From NCBI RefSeq assembly GCF_011752815.1, contig NZ_VWWV01000004.1, forward strand, positions 310,001 through 374,000: a stretch of DNA of 64,000 bases, written 5' to 3'. A program made the position numbers and the translations under genes. Position 1 is the stretch's first letter. Each line of letters opens with the position of its first letter. Shown here piece after piece: positions 7,101 to 20,423 of this stretch. The DNA comes from Enterobacter sp. Cy-643 (GTDB taxonomy: Bacteria > Pseudomonadota > Gammaproteobacteria > Enterobacterales > Enterobacteriaceae). The notes beneath the pieces are model-generated. The model did not search any database and had not been told where the DNA came from. It worked only from the letters and a program-made list of their open reading frames with translations.

Positions 7101-8437
7101 GTACATTAACGCTTGTTTTAACCGCGGTCGGCTCCGTGCTGCTTCTGCTGTTTTTAGTGATGAAGGCGCGTATGCACGCCTTCGTGGCTTTGATGGTGGT
7201 TTCTATTGGTGCCGGGCTTTTCTCCGGCATGCCGCTCGACAAAATCGCCGACACCATGCAGAAAGGTATGGGCGGGACGCTGGGCTTCCTGGCGATTGTG
7301 GTGGCCCTCGGCGCCATGTTCGGCAAAATTCTGCATGAAACCGGCGCGGTAGATCAGATTGCCGTCAAAATGCTGAAATCCTTCGGCCACAGCCGTGCGC
7401 ACTATGCGATTGGCCTGGCCGGCCTGATTTGCGCGCTGCCGCTGTTCTTTGAAGTGGCTATCGTGCTGCTGATTAGCGTGGCATTTTCAATGGCGCGCCA
7501 CACCGGGACGAACCTGGTGAAGCTGGTGATTCCTTTGTTTGCTGGCGTCGCTGCCGCTGCGGCGTTCCTGCTGCCGGGGCCTGCGCCAATGCTGCTGGCC
7601 TCCCAGATGCACGCTGACTTTGGCTGGATGATCCTGATTGGCCTGTGCGCCGCGATCCCGGGCATGATTATTGCCGGGCCGCTATTCGGTAATTTCATCA
7701 GCAAATTTGTTTCGCTGGAAATTCCGGAAGACATCTCCGAGCCGCATCTGGGGGAAGGCAAGCTGCCGTCCTTTGGCTTCAGTCTGTCGCTGATCCTGTT
7801 GCCGCTGGTGCTGGTTGGCCTGAAAACTATCGCCGCTCGCTTTACCACGCCGGGCTCTACGCTGTATGAATGGCTGGAATTCATCGGCCACCCGTTCACC
7901 GCGATTCTGGTGGCTTGCCTGGTGGCTATTTATGGCCTGGCGTATCGTCAGGGCATGGATAAAGAAAAAGTGATGGCGGTGTGTGGCCAGGCGCTGCAGC
8001 CGGCGGGCATTATCCTGCTGGTTATCGGTGCCGGGGGCGTGTTCAAACAGGTGCTGGTTGACTCCGGCGTGGGTCCGGCACTGGGCGAAGCGCTGACCGG
8101 GATGGGCCTGCCTATCGCGATTACCTGCTTCGTACTGGCGGCGGCGGTGCGTATCATTCAGGGTTCCGCTACCGTGGCCTGTCTGACGGCGGTTGGCCTG
8201 GTGATGCCGGTTATCGAGCAGCTGAATTATAACGGCGCTCAAATGGCGGCTCTGTCGATTTGTATCGCCGGCGGTTCTATTGTGGTGAGCCACGTGAACG
8301 ACGCGGGCTTCTGGCTGTTCGGTAAGTTTACCGGCGCAACTGAAGCGCAAACGCTGAAGACATGGACAATGATGGAAACCATCCTCGGTACCACCGGGGC
8401 GATTGTCGGGATGATTGCGTTCAGCCTGCTGAGCTAA
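7097..8437 (+). CDS. gntU: Low-affinity gluconate permease GntU
   Basis: Inner-membrane proton/gluconate symporter of the GntP family, 446 residues, with about 12 hydrophobic segments throughout. Diagnostic stretches include 'GFLAIVVALGAMFGKILHETG', 'CALPLFFEVAIVLL' and 'HVNDAGFWLFGKF'. The GTG start at 7097 overlaps the gntK stop in a GTGA junction. E. coli K-12 also has the high-affinity gntT, beside nfuA; that gene is absent from the corresponding place here, so GntU may carry more of the load unless gntT lies elsewhere. Confidence 0.96.
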   Translation: MSTLTLVLTAVGSVLLLLFLVMKARMHAFVALMVVSIGAGLFSGMPLDKIADTMQKGMGGTLGFLAIVVALGAMFGKILHETGAVDQIAVKMLKSFGHSRAHYAIGLAGLICALPLFFEVAIVLLISVAFSMARHTGTNLVKLVIPLFAGVAAAAAFLLPGPAPMLLASQMHADFGWMILIGLCAAIPGMIIAGPLFGNFISKFVSLEIPEDISEPHLGEGKLPSFGFSLSLILLPLVLVGLKTIAARFTTPGSTLYEWLEFIGHPFTAILVACLVAIYGLAYRQGMDKEKVMAVCGQALQPAGIILLVIGAGGVFKQVLVDSGVGPALGEALTGMGLPIAITCFVLAAAVRIIQGSATVACLTAVGLVMPVIEQLNYNGAQMAALSICIAGGSIVVSHVNDAGFWLFGKFTGATEAQTLKTWTMMETILGTTGAIVGMIAFSLLS

Positions 8438-8450
8438 AGTATTCTGACCA

Positions 8451-8486
8451 AAAAAAGGCAGCGCTCTTCGGAGGCTGCCTTTTTTA
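8451..8486. terminator. Bidirectional terminator between gntU and yhgN
   Basis: GGCAGC (8457-8462) and GCTGCC (8474-8479) with an A-run before and a T-run after; serves two converging genes. Confidence 0.88.
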
Positions 8487-8525
8487 TTACTCCTGACCAG
8501 ACTTTCTCCCAGAGGGAGGGATGTG

Positions 8526-9119
8526 CTAGCCCCGCATCCAGGCGCGGATGCCGTCCAGGAACATCTGGGTGGAAATCATCACCAGCACCAGCCCCATCAG
8601 GCGCTCCAGGGCGTTTACCCCTTTCTCACCCAACAGGCGCAGGAACAGCGAAGATTGCAGCAGAATCGCCACGGTACCGCCCCAGGCCAGCATCAGCGCG
8701 GCCACTAAATGCCCCATTTGATTTGGGTACTGGTGCGACAGCAGCATCAGCGTCGCCAACAGAGAAGGGCCGGCAACCAGCGGAATCGCCAGCGGCACGA
8801 TAAACGGTTCTTCACCCGCAGGCAGACCGGATGAACTGCCTTCCTGGCCCGGGAAAATCATCTTAATGGCGATCAGGAACAGGATAATGCCGCCTGAAAT
8901 CGACACGGTTTCAGCGCGTAAATTCAGGAAACCAAGAATTTTTTCCCCGGCAAACAGGAAGATAAGCATCAGCAGCAGAGCAATAAGCAGCTCGCGGATC
9001 ATAATGGCCCGGCGGCGCTTTGGCTCCGTGTGTTTCAGTACCGACATAAAGATCGGCAGGTTACCCAGCGGGTCCATAATCAGGATCAGGAGTACCGCGG
9101 CGGATATGATTTCAGTCAT
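8526..9119 (-). CDS. yhgN: MarC-family inner-membrane protein YhgN
   Basis: 197-residue protein with six hydrophobic segments, of the UPF0056/MarC family; function unknown (MarC members were once wrongly tied to multidrug resistance). Typical motifs: 'ILIMDPLGNLPIF' near the N-terminus and 'PLAIPLVAGPSLLATLMLL' in the middle. The frame extends to 9248, but the ATG at 9119 gives MTEIISAAVLLIL, the family start and the E. coli length. It converges with gntU and diverges from asd. Confidence 0.92.
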   Translation of the reverse strand: MTEIISAAVLLILIMDPLGNLPIFMSVLKHTEPKRRRAIMIRELLIALLLMLIFLFAGEKILGFLNLRAETVSISGGIILFLIAIKMIFPGQEGSSSGLPAGEEPFIVPLAIPLVAGPSLLATLMLLSHQYPNQMGHLVAALMLAWGGTVAILLQSSLFLRLLGEKGVNALERLMGLVLVMISTQMFLDGIRAWMRG

Positions 9120-9293
9120 CTGTTTTCCCCAAAATCTGGCAAGTTGTTTCTGGTAATAAGCTTTGTTTCTGACACGGTGGATATCATTGATTAATTTCAC
9201 TTGCGACTTTGGCTGCATTTTGTAAGGTGGAGTGATGTTCTGGCCCACGGCCAGCGCTTACACACGCAATCATCTCTGCAGGATTAAGTCGCT

Positions 9294-10400
9294 ATGAAAA
9301 ATGTTGGTTTTATTGGCTGGCGCGGTATGGTCGGCTCTGTACTCATGCAACGCATGGTGGAAGAGCGCGATTTTGACGCCATTCGTCCGGTTTTCTTCTC
9401 CACTTCCCAGCTTGGGCAGGCAGCCCCTACGTTCGCCGGCACCACCGGCGGTACACTGCAGGACGCATTTGATCTGGAAGCGCTGAAGGCGCTGGATATC
9501 ATCGTGACCTGCCAGGGCGGCGATTATACCAACGAAATCTATCCAAAGCTCCGTGAAAGCGGCTGGCAGGGTTACTGGATCGACGCAGCTTCTTCTCTAC
9601 GCATGAAAGATGACGCGATTATTATCCTCGACCCGGTAAACCAGCACGTTATCCAGGAAGGGCTGAACAAAGGCGTGAAAACCTTCGTCGGCGGTAACTG
9701 CACCGTCAGCCTGATGCTGATGTCCCTCGGCGGCCTGTTTGCCAACGACCTGGTTGACTGGGTTTCTGTGGCAACTTACCAGGCGGCGTCCGGCGGCGGC
9801 GCGCGTCACATGCGCGAGCTGCTGAACCAAATGGGCCAGCTGTATGGCGAAGTTTCTACCGAGCTGGCAAATCCAGCCTCCGCCATTCTCGATATCGAAC
9901 GTAAGGTCACCGAACTTGGCCGCAGCGGCAAACTGCCGGTGGATAACTTTGGCGTGCCGCTGGCCGGGAGCCTGATCCCGTGGATCGATAAGCAACTCGA
10001 CAACGGTCAGAGCCGTGAAGAGTGGAAAGGCCAGGCGGAAACCAACAAAATTCTTGCGACCTCTGCGGTGATCCCGGTTGACGGTCTGTGCGTGCGCGTA
10101 GGCGCGCTGCGCTGCCATAGCCAGGCGTTCACCATCAAGCTGAAGAAAGACGTGTCTATTCCTACCGTAGAAGAGCTGCTGGCCGCGCATAACCCGTGGG
10201 CGAAAGTGGTGCCAAACGACCGTGATATCACCATGCGTGAACTGACGCCTGCCGCGGTAACCGGTACGCTGTCGACGCCGGTTGGCCGCCTGCGCAAGCT
10301 GAACATGGGGCCGGAGTATCTCTCCGCCTTCACCGTTGGCGACCAGCTGCTGTGGGGCGCCGCCGAACCGTTGCGCAGAATGCTGCGGTCGCTCGCATAA
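9294..10400 (+). CDS. asd: Aspartate-semialdehyde dehydrogenase
   Basis: Reduces beta-aspartyl phosphate to aspartate semialdehyde with NADPH, the branch point for lysine, diaminopimelate, threonine and methionine, hence essential for the wall. 368 residues, one more than E. coli because of an extra Gly near residue 52. The dinucleotide motif is '[11 protein letters not shown]'; the catalytic Cys136 lies in '[10 protein letters not shown]' (Cys135 in E. coli); '[12 protein letters not shown]' holds the catalytic His. A small GC hairpin (CTGGCC/GGCCAG, 9240-9254) sits in the leader. Monocistronic. Confidence 0.98.
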   Translation: MKNVGFIGWRGMVGSVLMQRMVEERDFDAIRPVFFSTSQLGQAAPTFAGTTGGTLQDAFDLEALKALDIIVTCQGGDYTNEIYPKLRESGWQGYWIDAASSLRMKDDAIIILDPVNQHVIQEGLNKGVKTFVGGNCTVSLMLMSLGGLFANDLVDWVSVATYQAASGGGARHMRELLNQMGQLYGEVSTELANPASAILDIERKVTELGRSGKLPVDNFGVPLAGSLIPWIDKQLDNGQSREEWKGQAETNKILATSAVIPVDGLCVRVGALRCHSQAFTIKLKKDVSIPTVEELLAAHNPWAKVVPNDRDITMRELTPAAVTGTLSTPVGRLRKLNMGPEYLSAFTVGDQLLWGAAEPLRRMLRSLA

Positions 10401-10415
10401 TTACACTTATTTACC

Positions 10416-10443
10416 AGAGGGGCTTTGTGGCCCCTCTTTTTTT
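10416..10443 (+). terminator. Rho-independent terminator of asd
   Basis: AGAGGGGC (10416-10423) and GCCCCTCT (10430-10437) with a run of T after it. The remaining 215 bp before glgB show no repeat or convincing gene; the glg promoter should lie there. Confidence 0.9.
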
Positions 10444-10661
10444 GCCTGCAATTTAAGGTACAACGGAAGTCATTAATTAATTTCACGAGGAGTTAATAAA
10501 GCGTTGGCTATGCTTAAGTCATCACGCGCAAGCGTTTTGGCGAGTATTGGGCGAACTGGCTTACAGGAGTTGCGCGCCGTTCGTCAGGGTCAATGATAAG
10601 TGTCGTATCCGCACGCAGGCGTAGGGCGGGTCATCGGTGACACATAAAAAAGGAAAATGCC

Positions 10662-12847
10662 ATGTCTGTTCTGCCGGAAAAAGACGTGATTAATGCGCTA
10701 ATTGCGGGTCATTTTGCCGATCCGTTTTCCCTACTGGGAATGCACCAAACTGACGCCGGGCTTGAAGTTCGGGCGCTATTGCCTGATGCCACTGAAGTGT
10801 GGGTGATTGAGTCTAAGACCGGCCGTAAAATTGCCCAGCTCGACTGCTTCGATTCCCGTGGCTTCTTCCGCGGGCTAATTCCTCGCCGTAAAAACGCTTT
10901 TCGCTACCAGCTGGCGGTTGTCTGGCACGGCCAGGAAAATCTGATTGACGATCCCTACCGTTTTGGCCCTTTAATTCAGGAGCTGGATAGCTGGCTGCTC
11001 TCGGAAGGCACGCACTTACGCCCTTACGAAACGCTTGGTGCACATGCAGATACCATGGACGGCGTGACCGGCACACGTTTCTCACTTTGGGCCCCCAACG
11101 CCCGTCGCGTTTCCGTGGTGGGGCAGTTTAACTATTGGGATGGCCGCCGCCATCCGATGCGGCTGCGGCGCGAAAGCGGCATTTGGGAGCTGTTTATCCC
11201 CGGAGCACACAACGGCCAGCTTTATAAATTTGAGCTGCTGGACGCCGAAGGGCGGCTGCGTATTAAAGCCGACCCTTACGCCTTTGAAGCGCAAATGCGC
11301 CCGGAAACGGCTTCGCTGATTTGCGGCCTGCCGGAAAAAACCTCCCTCGGCCCAGAACGGCAAAAAGCTAACGGCTTTGACCAGCCCATCTCAATTTATG
11401 AGGTGCATCTTGGCTCCTGGCGTCGCCACACCGACAATAATTTCTGGCTTAGCTACCGTGAACTGGCGGATCAGCTGATTCCCTACGTGAAAGAGATGGG
11501 CTTTACCCATCTTGAACTGCTGCCGGTTAACGAACATCCGTTTGACGGCAGCTGGGGTTATCAGCCGCAGGGGCTTTACGCGCCGACGCGCCGTTTCGGC
11601 ACCCGCGATGACTTCCTCTATTTAATCCGAACCGCCCACGAAGCCGGGCTTAATGTTCTGCTGGACTGGGTACCAGGGCATTTCCCGACGGATGACGCCG
11701 GGCTGGCGAAGTTCGACGGCACCGCGCTGTATGAGCACGGCAATCCGCAAGAGGGCTACCATCAGGACTGGAACACGCTGATCTACAATTATGGCCGCCG
11801 GGAAGTCAGCAACTATCTGGTGGGCAACGCGCTCTACTGGATTGAGCGGTTTGGCATTGACGGCCTGCGTGTGGATGCCGTGGCTTCGATGATTTACCGC
11901 GACTATAGCCGGGAACGCGGCCAATGGGTGCCAAATGAGTACGGCGGGCGTGAGAACCTGGAAGCCATTGAGTTTCTGCGTAGCACCAACCGTATCATCG
12001 GAGAGCAAACGCCGGGCGCGGTGACCATGGCGGAAGAGTCCACCGACTTTGCCGGGGTCTCTCGCCCACCGAGTATGGGGGGGCTGGGGTTCTGGTTTAA
12101 GTGGAACCTGGGCTGGATGCACGACACGCTCGACTACATGAAGCTCGACCCGGTTCACAGGCAATATCATCACGACAAAATGACCTTTGGCATGTTGTAC
12201 AACGGCACCGAAAACTTTGTATTGCCGCTGTCGCACGATGAAGTCGTACACGGCAAAAAATCGATTCTCGACCGTATGCCGGGAGACGCCTGGCAGAAGT
12301 TTGCCAATCTTCGCGCTTACTATGGCTGGATGTGGGCATTTCCGGGCAAAAAGCTGCTGTTTATGGGTAACGAATTTGCCCAAGGGCGCGAGTGGAACCA
12401 TGACAGCAGCCTCGACTGGCACCTGCTGCAGGGGGGCGACAACTGGCACCACGGCGTGCAGCGCCTCGTGCGCGACCTGAATCATACCTACCGGCGTCAC
12501 GCGGCCTTGCATCAGCTGGATTTCGACGTCTACGGTTTTGAATGGCTGGTGGTGGAAGATAAGGCCAATTCCGTCTTTATTTTCGTGCGGCGTGATGCCG
12601 AGGGCAATGAGGTGATTGTCGCCAGCAACTTTACGCCGGTGCCGCGCTACCATTATCGCTTCGGGGTCAATCAGCCGGGGCGCTGGCGTGAAGAGCTGAA
12701 TACCGATTCCATGCACTACCACGGCAGCAATGCCGGTAATAGCGGTACGGTGCGCAGTGAGGCAGTGCCGAGCCACGGTCGTGACCATTCGCTGTGTATT
12801 ACGCTGCCGCCGCTGTCCACGCTCTGGTTGATCCGCGAGGGGGATGC

Positions 12848-12851
<4 letters not shown>
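10662..12851 (+). CDS. glgB: 1,4-alpha-glucan branching enzyme GlgB
   Basis: Makes alpha-1,6 branches in glycogen by cutting and moving short 1,4 chains. 729 residues. Order: N-terminal N1 and CBM48 domains (about 1-225), GH13 barrel, C-terminal beta domain. The catalytic triad is in place: Asp405 in 'GLRVDAVAS', Glu458 in 'MAEEST', Asp526 in 'LSHDEVVHG'. First gene of glgBXCAP; an AAAAGGAAA ribosome site precedes the ATG. The stop codon overlaps the glgX ATG (ATGA), so translation is coupled. Confidence 0.98.
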
Positions 12852-14830
<1,979 letters not shown>

Positions 14831-14844
14831 AAAAGGAGTTCGTT

Positions 14845-16128
14845 ATGGTCAGGTTTGAGAAAAACGATCCGCTGATGCTGGCCCGCCAGTTGCCCATTAA
14901 ATCCGTTGCATTAATTTTGGCCGGCGGCCGCGGGACTCGACTGAAGGATCTCACGTCGACGCGCGCGAAGCCTGCTGTTCACTTTGGCGGCAAGTTCCGC
15001 ATTATTGATTTTGCGCTATCCAACTGCATTAACTCCGGCATTCGCCGCATTGGGGTGATTACTCAATATCAATCGCACACCCTGGTGCAGCATATTCAGC
15101 GCGGCTGGTCTTTCTTTAGCGAAGAGATGAACGAGTTTGTGGATTTGCTGCCCGCCCAACAGCGTGTGCACGGCGAGAACTGGTATCGCGGCACGGCGGA
15201 CGCCGTAACCCAGAACCTCGACATTATTCGCCGCTACGACGCCGAATATGTGGTTATCCTGGCCGGCGATCACATCTACAAGCAGGACTATTCGCGCATG
15301 CTTATCGATCACGTCGAGAAGGGCGCGCGCTGCACCGTTGCCTGTATGCCGGTGCCGGTGCATGAAGCGTCCGCGTTTGGCGTTATGGCGGTGGATGTCG
15401 ACGAAAAAATCATTGATTTCGTGGAGAAGCCGGAAAACCCGCCGACGATTCCCAACGACAGCAGTAAGTCTCTGGCCAGCATGGGTATTTACGTTTTTGA
15501 TGCGGATTACCTGTTCAGGCTTCTGGAAGAAGATGACCTGGATGAAAACTCCAGCCACGACTTTGGCAAAGACATTATCCCGAAAATTACCCGCGCGGGA
15601 GAAGCCTACGCCCATCCGTTCCCGCTCTCCTGCGTGCAGTCCGACCCTAACGCCGAACCTTACTGGCGCGATGTGGGCACATTAGAAGCCTACTGGAAGG
15701 CAAACCTTGACCTGGCCTCGGTGATGCCAGAACTGGATATGTATGACCAGGCCTGGCCGATCCGAACCCATATGGAGCCGCTGCCGCCCGCTAAATTCGT
15801 TCAGGATCGTTCCGGCAGCCACGGCATGACGCTGAACTCGCTGGTGTCCGGCGGCTGCATTATTTCGGGCTCGGTCGTGGTGCAGTCGGTGCTGTTTCCT
15901 CGCGTGCGTATCAACTCGTTTTGCAACATTGATTCGTCCGTCCTGCTGCCGGACGTCATTGTTGGGCGCTCCTGCCGATTACGCCGCTGCATCATCGACC
16001 GCGCCTGTGTGATCCCCGAGGGAATGGTGGTTGGCGAAAATGCTGAAGAGGACGCGCGCCGTTTTTATCGCTCTGAAGAGGGCATTGTACTGGTCACGCG
16101 TGAGATGCTGGCGAAGCTGCAGGGCTGA
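14845..16128 (+). CDS. glgC: Glucose-1-phosphate adenylyltransferase GlgC
   Basis: Makes ADP-glucose from ATP and glucose-1-phosphate, the controlled step of glycogen synthesis (activated by fructose-1,6-bisphosphate, inhibited by AMP in E. coli). 427 residues. Pyrophosphorylase motif '[11 protein letters not shown]' near residue 30; '[10 protein letters not shown]' holds the metal-binding Asp; 'FVEKPENPP' holds the sugar-phosphate Lys; the C-terminal left-handed beta helix includes '[18 protein letters not shown]'. Start 14845 is preferred over the ATG at 14827 (overlapping the glgX stop) because AAGGAG precedes it by 6 bases and the protein start matches E. coli. Confidence 0.97.
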   Translation: MVRFEKNDPLMLARQLPIKSVALILAGGRGTRLKDLTSTRAKPAVHFGGKFRIIDFALSNCINSGIRRIGVITQYQSHTLVQHIQRGWSFFSEEMNEFVDLLPAQQRVHGENWYRGTADAVTQNLDIIRRYDAEYVVILAGDHIYKQDYSRMLIDHVEKGARCTVACMPVPVHEASAFGVMAVDVDEKIIDFVEKPENPPTIPNDSSKSLASMGIYVFDADYLFRLLEEDDLDENSSHDFGKDIIPKITRAGEAYAHPFPLSCVQSDPNAEPYWRDVGTLEAYWKANLDLASVMPELDMYDQAWPIRTHMEPLPPAKFVQDRSGSHGMTLNSLVSGGCIISGSVVVQSVLFPRVRINSFCNIDSSVLLPDVIVGRSCRLRRCIIDRACVIPEGMVVGENAEEDARRFYRSEEGIVLVTREMLAKLQG

Positions 16129-16148
16129 AACGCGTAGAAGATTGGCCT

Positions 16149-16176
16149 GCGCACGGTGATGCCGTGCGCGGTTATT
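16149..16176 (+). terminator. GC-rich hairpin between glgC and glgA
   Basis: Perfect 8-bp stem GCGCACGG (16149-16156) and CCGTGCGC (16162-16169), 5-base loop, followed by GGTTATTTTA. It resembles a weak intrinsic terminator or an RNA-processing/stability hairpin within the operon. Confidence 0.6.
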
Positions 16177-16239
16177 TTATCGTTCGGCGTTGCCTGGTGA
16201 TTAAGACACAGCGCCGCGACTTTCCATATGGGAGCGATA

Positions 16240-17673
16240 ATGCAGGTCTTACATGTCTGTTCCGAGATGTTTCCTTTGCTGAAAACGGGCGGCCTTGCGG
16301 ATGTGCTGGGCGCTTTACCCGCGGCACAGATTGCCGGCGGCGTTGATACGCGCGTCCTGCTGCCCGCCTTTCCTGATGTCAGGCGAGGAATCGAAGATAC
16401 TCAGGTGGTTGCCCACCGACAGACGTTCGCAGGGCCAATGCGCTTGCTCTACGGACACTACAACGGCGTTGGTATTTATCTGATTGATGCCCCCCATCTT
16501 TATGAACGCCCGGGCAGCCCATACCACGATACAAACCAGTTCGCTTACCAGGACAATGTGCTGCGCTTTGCACTCCTTGGCTGGGTTGGCGCGGAAATGG
16601 CCTGTGGCCTGGATCCTTTCTGGCATCCCGATGTGGTGCATGCCCACGACTGGCACGCCGGGCTGACGCCGGCCTACCTCGAGGTTCGCGGTCGGCCAGC
16701 CAGGTCGGTATTTACCGTCCATAACCTTGCCTACCAGGGAATGTTCTATGCTCATCACTTAAGTGAAATTGATTTGCCGTGGTGGGTCTACGACATGAAT
16801 GGGCTGGAATTCCACGGCCAAATTTCGTACCTGAAGGCCGGGCTTTACTATGCCGACCACATTACCGCCGTCAGCCCAACCTATGCCCGGGAGATTACCG
16901 ACCCGCATTTTGCCTATGGCATGGAAGGGCTGCTGCGTCAGCGCCAGCGTGAAGGGCGGCTGTCGGGCATTTTAAACGGCGTGGACGACAAGATCTGGAA
17001 CCCGGAAAGCGACCTGCTGCTGGCCTCACGGTATAACCGCGATTCGCTGGAGGAGAAAGCCGAAAATAAACGCCAACTTCAGGTGGCGATGGGGCTAAAA
17101 GTTAACGATAAAGTCCCGCTGTTTGCGGTAGTCAGTCGATTAACCAATCAAAAAGGGCTAGATCTGGTGCTTGAGGCGCTGCCAGGGCTACTGGAGCAGG
17201 GCGGGCAGCTCGCGCTGCTCGGCGCCGGGGACTCCGTGCTTCAGGAAGGATTCCTGGCGGCAGCGGCTGAGCATCCTGGTCAGGTCGGGGTCCAGATTGG
17301 CTATCACGAGGCATTTTCCCACCGCATTATGGGCGGTGCCGACGTGATTTTAGTCCCGAGCCGTTTTGAGCCCTGCGGCTTAACGCAGCTCTATGGTCTG
17401 AAATATGGCACCTTGCCGCTGGTGCGGCGAACCGGCGGCCTGGCCGACACCGTGTCTGATACATCGCTAGAGAATCTGGCCGACGGTGTGGCTACCGGTT
17501 TTGTGTTTGAAGACAGTAATGCCTGGTCGCTGCTCCGCGCGATCCGGCGTGCTTTCGTGCTGTGGTCCCGCCCGTCGCTGTGGCGTTTTGTGCAGCGGCA
17601 GGCAATGAATATGGATTTTAGCTGGCAGGTAGCGGCGCAGGCATACCGCGACCTTTATCAACGCTTGATGTAA
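16240..17673 (+). CDS. glgA: Glycogen synthase GlgA
   Basis: GT5 glycosyltransferase that transfers glucose from ADP-glucose to the growing alpha-1,4 chain. 477 residues, two Rossmann-like domains. The ADP-glucose site 'KTGGLADV' lies at residues 15-22; 'HAHDWHAGL' is a conserved N-domain segment; '[18 protein letters not shown]' in the C-domain holds the catalytic Glu. The frame extends to 16228 but ATG 16240 follows GGGAG and gives [14 protein letters not shown] 111-bp gap with a hairpin separates it from glgC. Confidence 0.98.
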   Translation: MQVLHVCSEMFPLLKTGGLADVLGALPAAQIAGGVDTRVLLPAFPDVRRGIEDTQVVAHRQTFAGPMRLLYGHYNGVGIYLIDAPHLYERPGSPYHDTNQFAYQDNVLRFALLGWVGAEMACGLDPFWHPDVVHAHDWHAGLTPAYLEVRGRPARSVFTVHNLAYQGMFYAHHLSEIDLPWWVYDMNGLEFHGQISYLKAGLYYADHITAVSPTYAREITDPHFAYGMEGLLRQRQREGRLSGILNGVDDKIWNPESDLLLASRYNRDSLEEKAENKRQLQVAMGLKVNDKVPLFAVVSRLTNQKGLDLVLEALPGLLEQGGQLALLGAGDSVLQEGFLAAAAEHPGQVGVQIGYHEAFSHRIMGGADVILVPSRFEPCGLTQLYGLKYGTLPLVRRTGGLADTVSDTSLENLADGVATGFVFEDSNAWSLLRAIRRAFVLWSRPSLWRFVQRQAMNMDFSWQVAAQAYRDLYQRLM

Positions 17674-17680
17674 TTACCCA

Positions 17681-17804
17681 TATGCCCGTCATACTTCAAG
17701 CTGCATGTGCGTTGGCTGCACCCGTTCACCCCAGTTACATAGTAAGCTATGCGCCTGGGGATTCCGGTCTTGCCGCCTGCCTGCAACTCGAATTATTTAG
17801 GGTA
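17681..17804 (-). repeat. Full-length ERIC/IRU element between glgA and glgP
   Basis: About 124 bp. It begins CCCGTCATACTTCAAGC, contains TTGGCTGCACCCGTTCACCC and the core CCTGGGGATTC, and ends CGAATTATTTAGGGTA. These match the ERIC consensus as I remember it, read in reverse complement. It fills nearly all of the glgA-glgP gap and is transcribed in the operon mRNA, where it should fold into a long hairpin. The glgP ribosome site (AGGA, 17811-17814) is just outside it. Confidence 0.92.
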
Positions 17805-17823
17805 TTCACCAGGAATCACTGAT

Positions 17824-20271
17824 ATGAACGCACCCTTTTCCTATGCATCACCCACGCTGAGCGTCGAGGCGCTTAAACACTCGATTGCCTATAAGCTGAT
17901 GTTTACGGTGGGGAAAGACCCTGCTATCGCCAATAAACACGAGTGGCTTAACGCGACGCTTTTTGCCGTGCGCGACAGGCTGGTGGAGCGCTGGCTACGT
18001 TCCAACCGCGCCCAGCTTTCGCAGGAAGTACGCCAGGTTTACTACCTGTCGATGGAGTTTCTGATCGGGCGCACGCTGTCGAACGCGCTGCTTTCTCTCG
18101 GTATCTATGACGATGTGAAAAATGCCCTCGAAGAGATGGGCCTTGACCTCGAAGAGTTGATTGACGAGGAGAACGACCCCGGCCTTGGCAACGGCGGTTT
18201 GGGGCGTCTCGCCGCCTGTTTCCTCGATTCGCTGGCGACCCTGGGGCTGCCTGGGCGTGGCTACGGGATTCGTTACGACTACGGGATGTTCAAGCAAAAC
18301 ATCGTCGATGGCCGCCAGAAAGAATCGCCGGATTACTGGCTTGAGTACGGCAACCCGTGGGAGTTTAAGCGCCATAATACGCGCTACAAAGTGCGTTTCG
18401 GCGGGCGTACTCAGCAGGAAGGGAAAAAGTCTCGCTGGGTCGAAACCGAAGAGATTCTGGCGGTCGCCTATGACCAGATTATTCCGGGCTATGACACCGA
18501 CGCGACCAACACGCTGCGGCTGTGGAACGCCCAGGCGAGCAGCGAGATCAACCTCGGTAAGTTTAATCAGGGTGATTACTTCGCGGCGGTGGAGGACAAA
18601 AACCACTCCGAAAACGTCTCCCGCGTACTGTATCCCGATGACTCCACCTACTCGGGGCGTGAGCTTCGCCTGCGTCAGGAGTATTTCCTGGTTTCGGCCA
18701 CCATGCAGGACATCCTTAGCCGCCATTATCAGCTGCATAAAACCTACGCCAACCTTGCGGATAAAATTGCGATTCACCTGAATGATACCCACCCGGTGCT
18801 GTCGATTCCGGAGCTGATGCGGCTGCTGATTGACGAGCATAAGTTTGAATGGGAGGAAGCGTTCGAGGTGACCTGCCAGGTCTTCTCGTACACCAACCAC
18901 ACGCTGATGAGCGAGGCGCTGGAAACCTGGCCGGTAGACATGCTCGGCAAGATCCTGCCGCGCCATCTGCAGATAATCTTTGAGATTAACGACTACTTCC
19001 TGAAAACCTTGCAGGAGCAGTACCCGAACGACACGGGGCTGCTGGGCAGGGCATCTATTATCGACGAATCCAACGGCAGGCGAGTGCGGATGGCCTGGCT
19101 CGCGGTGGTGGTCAGCCATAAGGTTAACGGCGTGTCTGAACTGCACTCTAACCTGATGGTGCAATCTCTGTTTGCCGACTTCGCCAGTATCTTCCCGATG
19201 CGTTTTAGCAACAAAACGAACGGCGTAACGCCGCGCCGCTGGCTGGCGCTTGCCAACCCGGCGCTGTCTGAAGTGCTGGATGAGAATATTGGGCAGACCT
19301 GGCGGACGGACTTAAGCCAGCTGAACGATCTGAAGCAGCACATTGACTACCCGACGGTGCATCAGGCGGTGCGTAAAGCCAAGCTCGCGAATAAAAAACG
19401 GCTGGCGACCTACATCGGGCAGCAGCTCAACGTCGTGGTGAGCCCGGATGCCTTGTTCGACGTGCAGATTAAGCGCATTCATGAATATAAGCGCCAGCTA
19501 ATGAATGTGCTGCATGTGATCGCCCGCTATAACCGCATCAAGGCCGATCCGGAGGCGGAGTGGGTTCCACGCGTGAATATTTTTGCGGGTAAGGCCGCAT
19601 CGGCCTACTACATGGCGAAGCATATTATCCACCTCATCAACGATGTTGCGGAGGTCATCAACAACGACCTGCAGGTTAAAGATAAGCTGAAGGTGGTGTT
19701 TATCCCGAACTACAGCGTCAGCCTCGCCCAGTTGATTATCCCGGCGGCAGATCTCTCCGAGCAAATTTCGCTGGCGGGAACCGAAGCTTCCGGCACCAGT
19801 AACATGAAGTTTGCGCTTAACGGGGCGTTGACCATCGGGACCCTGGACGGCGCCAACGTTGAGATGCTCGACCACGTCGGTAAAGACAACATCTTTATCT
19901 TCGGCAACACCGCAGAAGAGGTGGAGACACTCCGCAGCAAAGGCTACAACCCTCGGGAGTATTACGAGAAGGATGAAGAGCTGCGCCAGGTACTGACGCA
20001 AATCGCGACGGGGGCATTCAGCCCCGGAGAGCCAGGGCGCTATCGGGACTTAGTCGACTCGCTGATTAACTTTGGCGATCACTACCAGGTGCTGGCGGAT
20101 TACCGCAGCTATGTGGACTGCCAGGACAAGGTGGATGAGGTTTACCTGCAGCCGGAGGAGTGGACTATCCGCACTATGCACAATATCGCCAATATGGGCT
20201 ATTTCTCGTCCGACAGGACGATTCAGGAGTATGCCGACGAGATTTGGCATATTAAGCCGGTAAGACTGTAG
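17824..20271 (+). CDS. glgP: Glycogen phosphorylase GlgP
   Basis: Releases glucose-1-phosphate from the non-reducing ends of glycogen. 815 residues, GT35 family. The pyridoxal-phosphate Lys662 is in '[12 protein letters not shown]'; '[19 protein letters not shown]' and 'IHLNDTHP' are family signatures; '[13 protein letters not shown]' lies in the C-terminal domain. Open frame continues upstream to 17749 inside the ERIC element, but ATG 17824 with AGGA upstream gives [12 protein letters not shown], the conserved start. Last gene of glgBXCAP; it ends against a pair of palindromic repeats that converge on glpR. Confidence 0.98.
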   Translation: MNAPFSYASPTLSVEALKHSIAYKLMFTVGKDPAIANKHEWLNATLFAVRDRLVERWLRSNRAQLSQEVRQVYYLSMEFLIGRTLSNALLSLGIYDDVKNALEEMGLDLEELIDEENDPGLGNGGLGRLAACFLDSLATLGLPGRGYGIRYDYGMFKQNIVDGRQKESPDYWLEYGNPWEFKRHNTRYKVRFGGRTQQEGKKSRWVETEEILAVAYDQIIPGYDTDATNTLRLWNAQASSEINLGKFNQGDYFAAVEDKNHSENVSRVLYPDDSTYSGRELRLRQEYFLVSATMQDILSRHYQLHKTYANLADKIAIHLNDTHPVLSIPELMRLLIDEHKFEWEEAFEVTCQVFSYTNHTLMSEALETWPVDMLGKILPRHLQIIFEINDYFLKTLQEQYPNDTGLLGRASIIDESNGRRVRMAWLAVVVSHKVNGVSELHSNLMVQSLFADFASIFPMRFSNKTNGVTPRRWLALANPALSEVLDENIGQTWRTDLSQLNDLKQHIDYPTVHQAVRKAKLANKKRLATYIGQQLNVVVSPDALFDVQIKRIHEYKRQLMNVLHVIARYNRIKADPEAEWVPRVNIFAGKAASAYYMAKHIIHLINDVAEVINNDLQVKDKLKVVFIPNYSVSLAQLIIPAADLSEQISLAGTEASGTSNMKFALNGALTIGTLDGANVEMLDHVGKDNIFIFGNTAEEVETLRSKGYNPREYYEKDEELRQVLTQIATGAFSPGEPGRYRDLVDSLINFGDHYQVLADYRSYVDCQDKVDEVYLQPEEWTIRTMHNIANMGYFSSDRTIQEYADEIWHIKPVRL

Positions 20272-20277
20272 TTTGCT

Positions 20278-20312
20278 CCTCACCCTAATCCTCTCCCCAC
20301 GGGGGAGAGGGG
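20278..20312. repeat. GC-rich palindromic repeat, copy 2 (inverted orientation)
   Basis: CCTCACCCTAAT, then CCTCTCCCC (20290-20298) and GGGGAGAGG (20302-20310). This is the same unit as copy 1 in the opposite direction, with the GTGAGG tail on the left. Confidence 0.88.
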
Positions 20313-20423
20313 ATCAGAATAGCGGTGCTTTTTCATCCTCGATCTTCACGGGGGAAACGGGCTCGGAATAGTGGTGCTTCTTCCTCCCCCTGCTTAGTCG
20401 GGAGAAAGGAGCAGATTCTTTCC

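Noticed and set aside
10510..10596. 28-codon ATG frame before glgB
   Set aside because: No ribosome site at a usable distance and no coding signal; likely chance in the glg promoter region.
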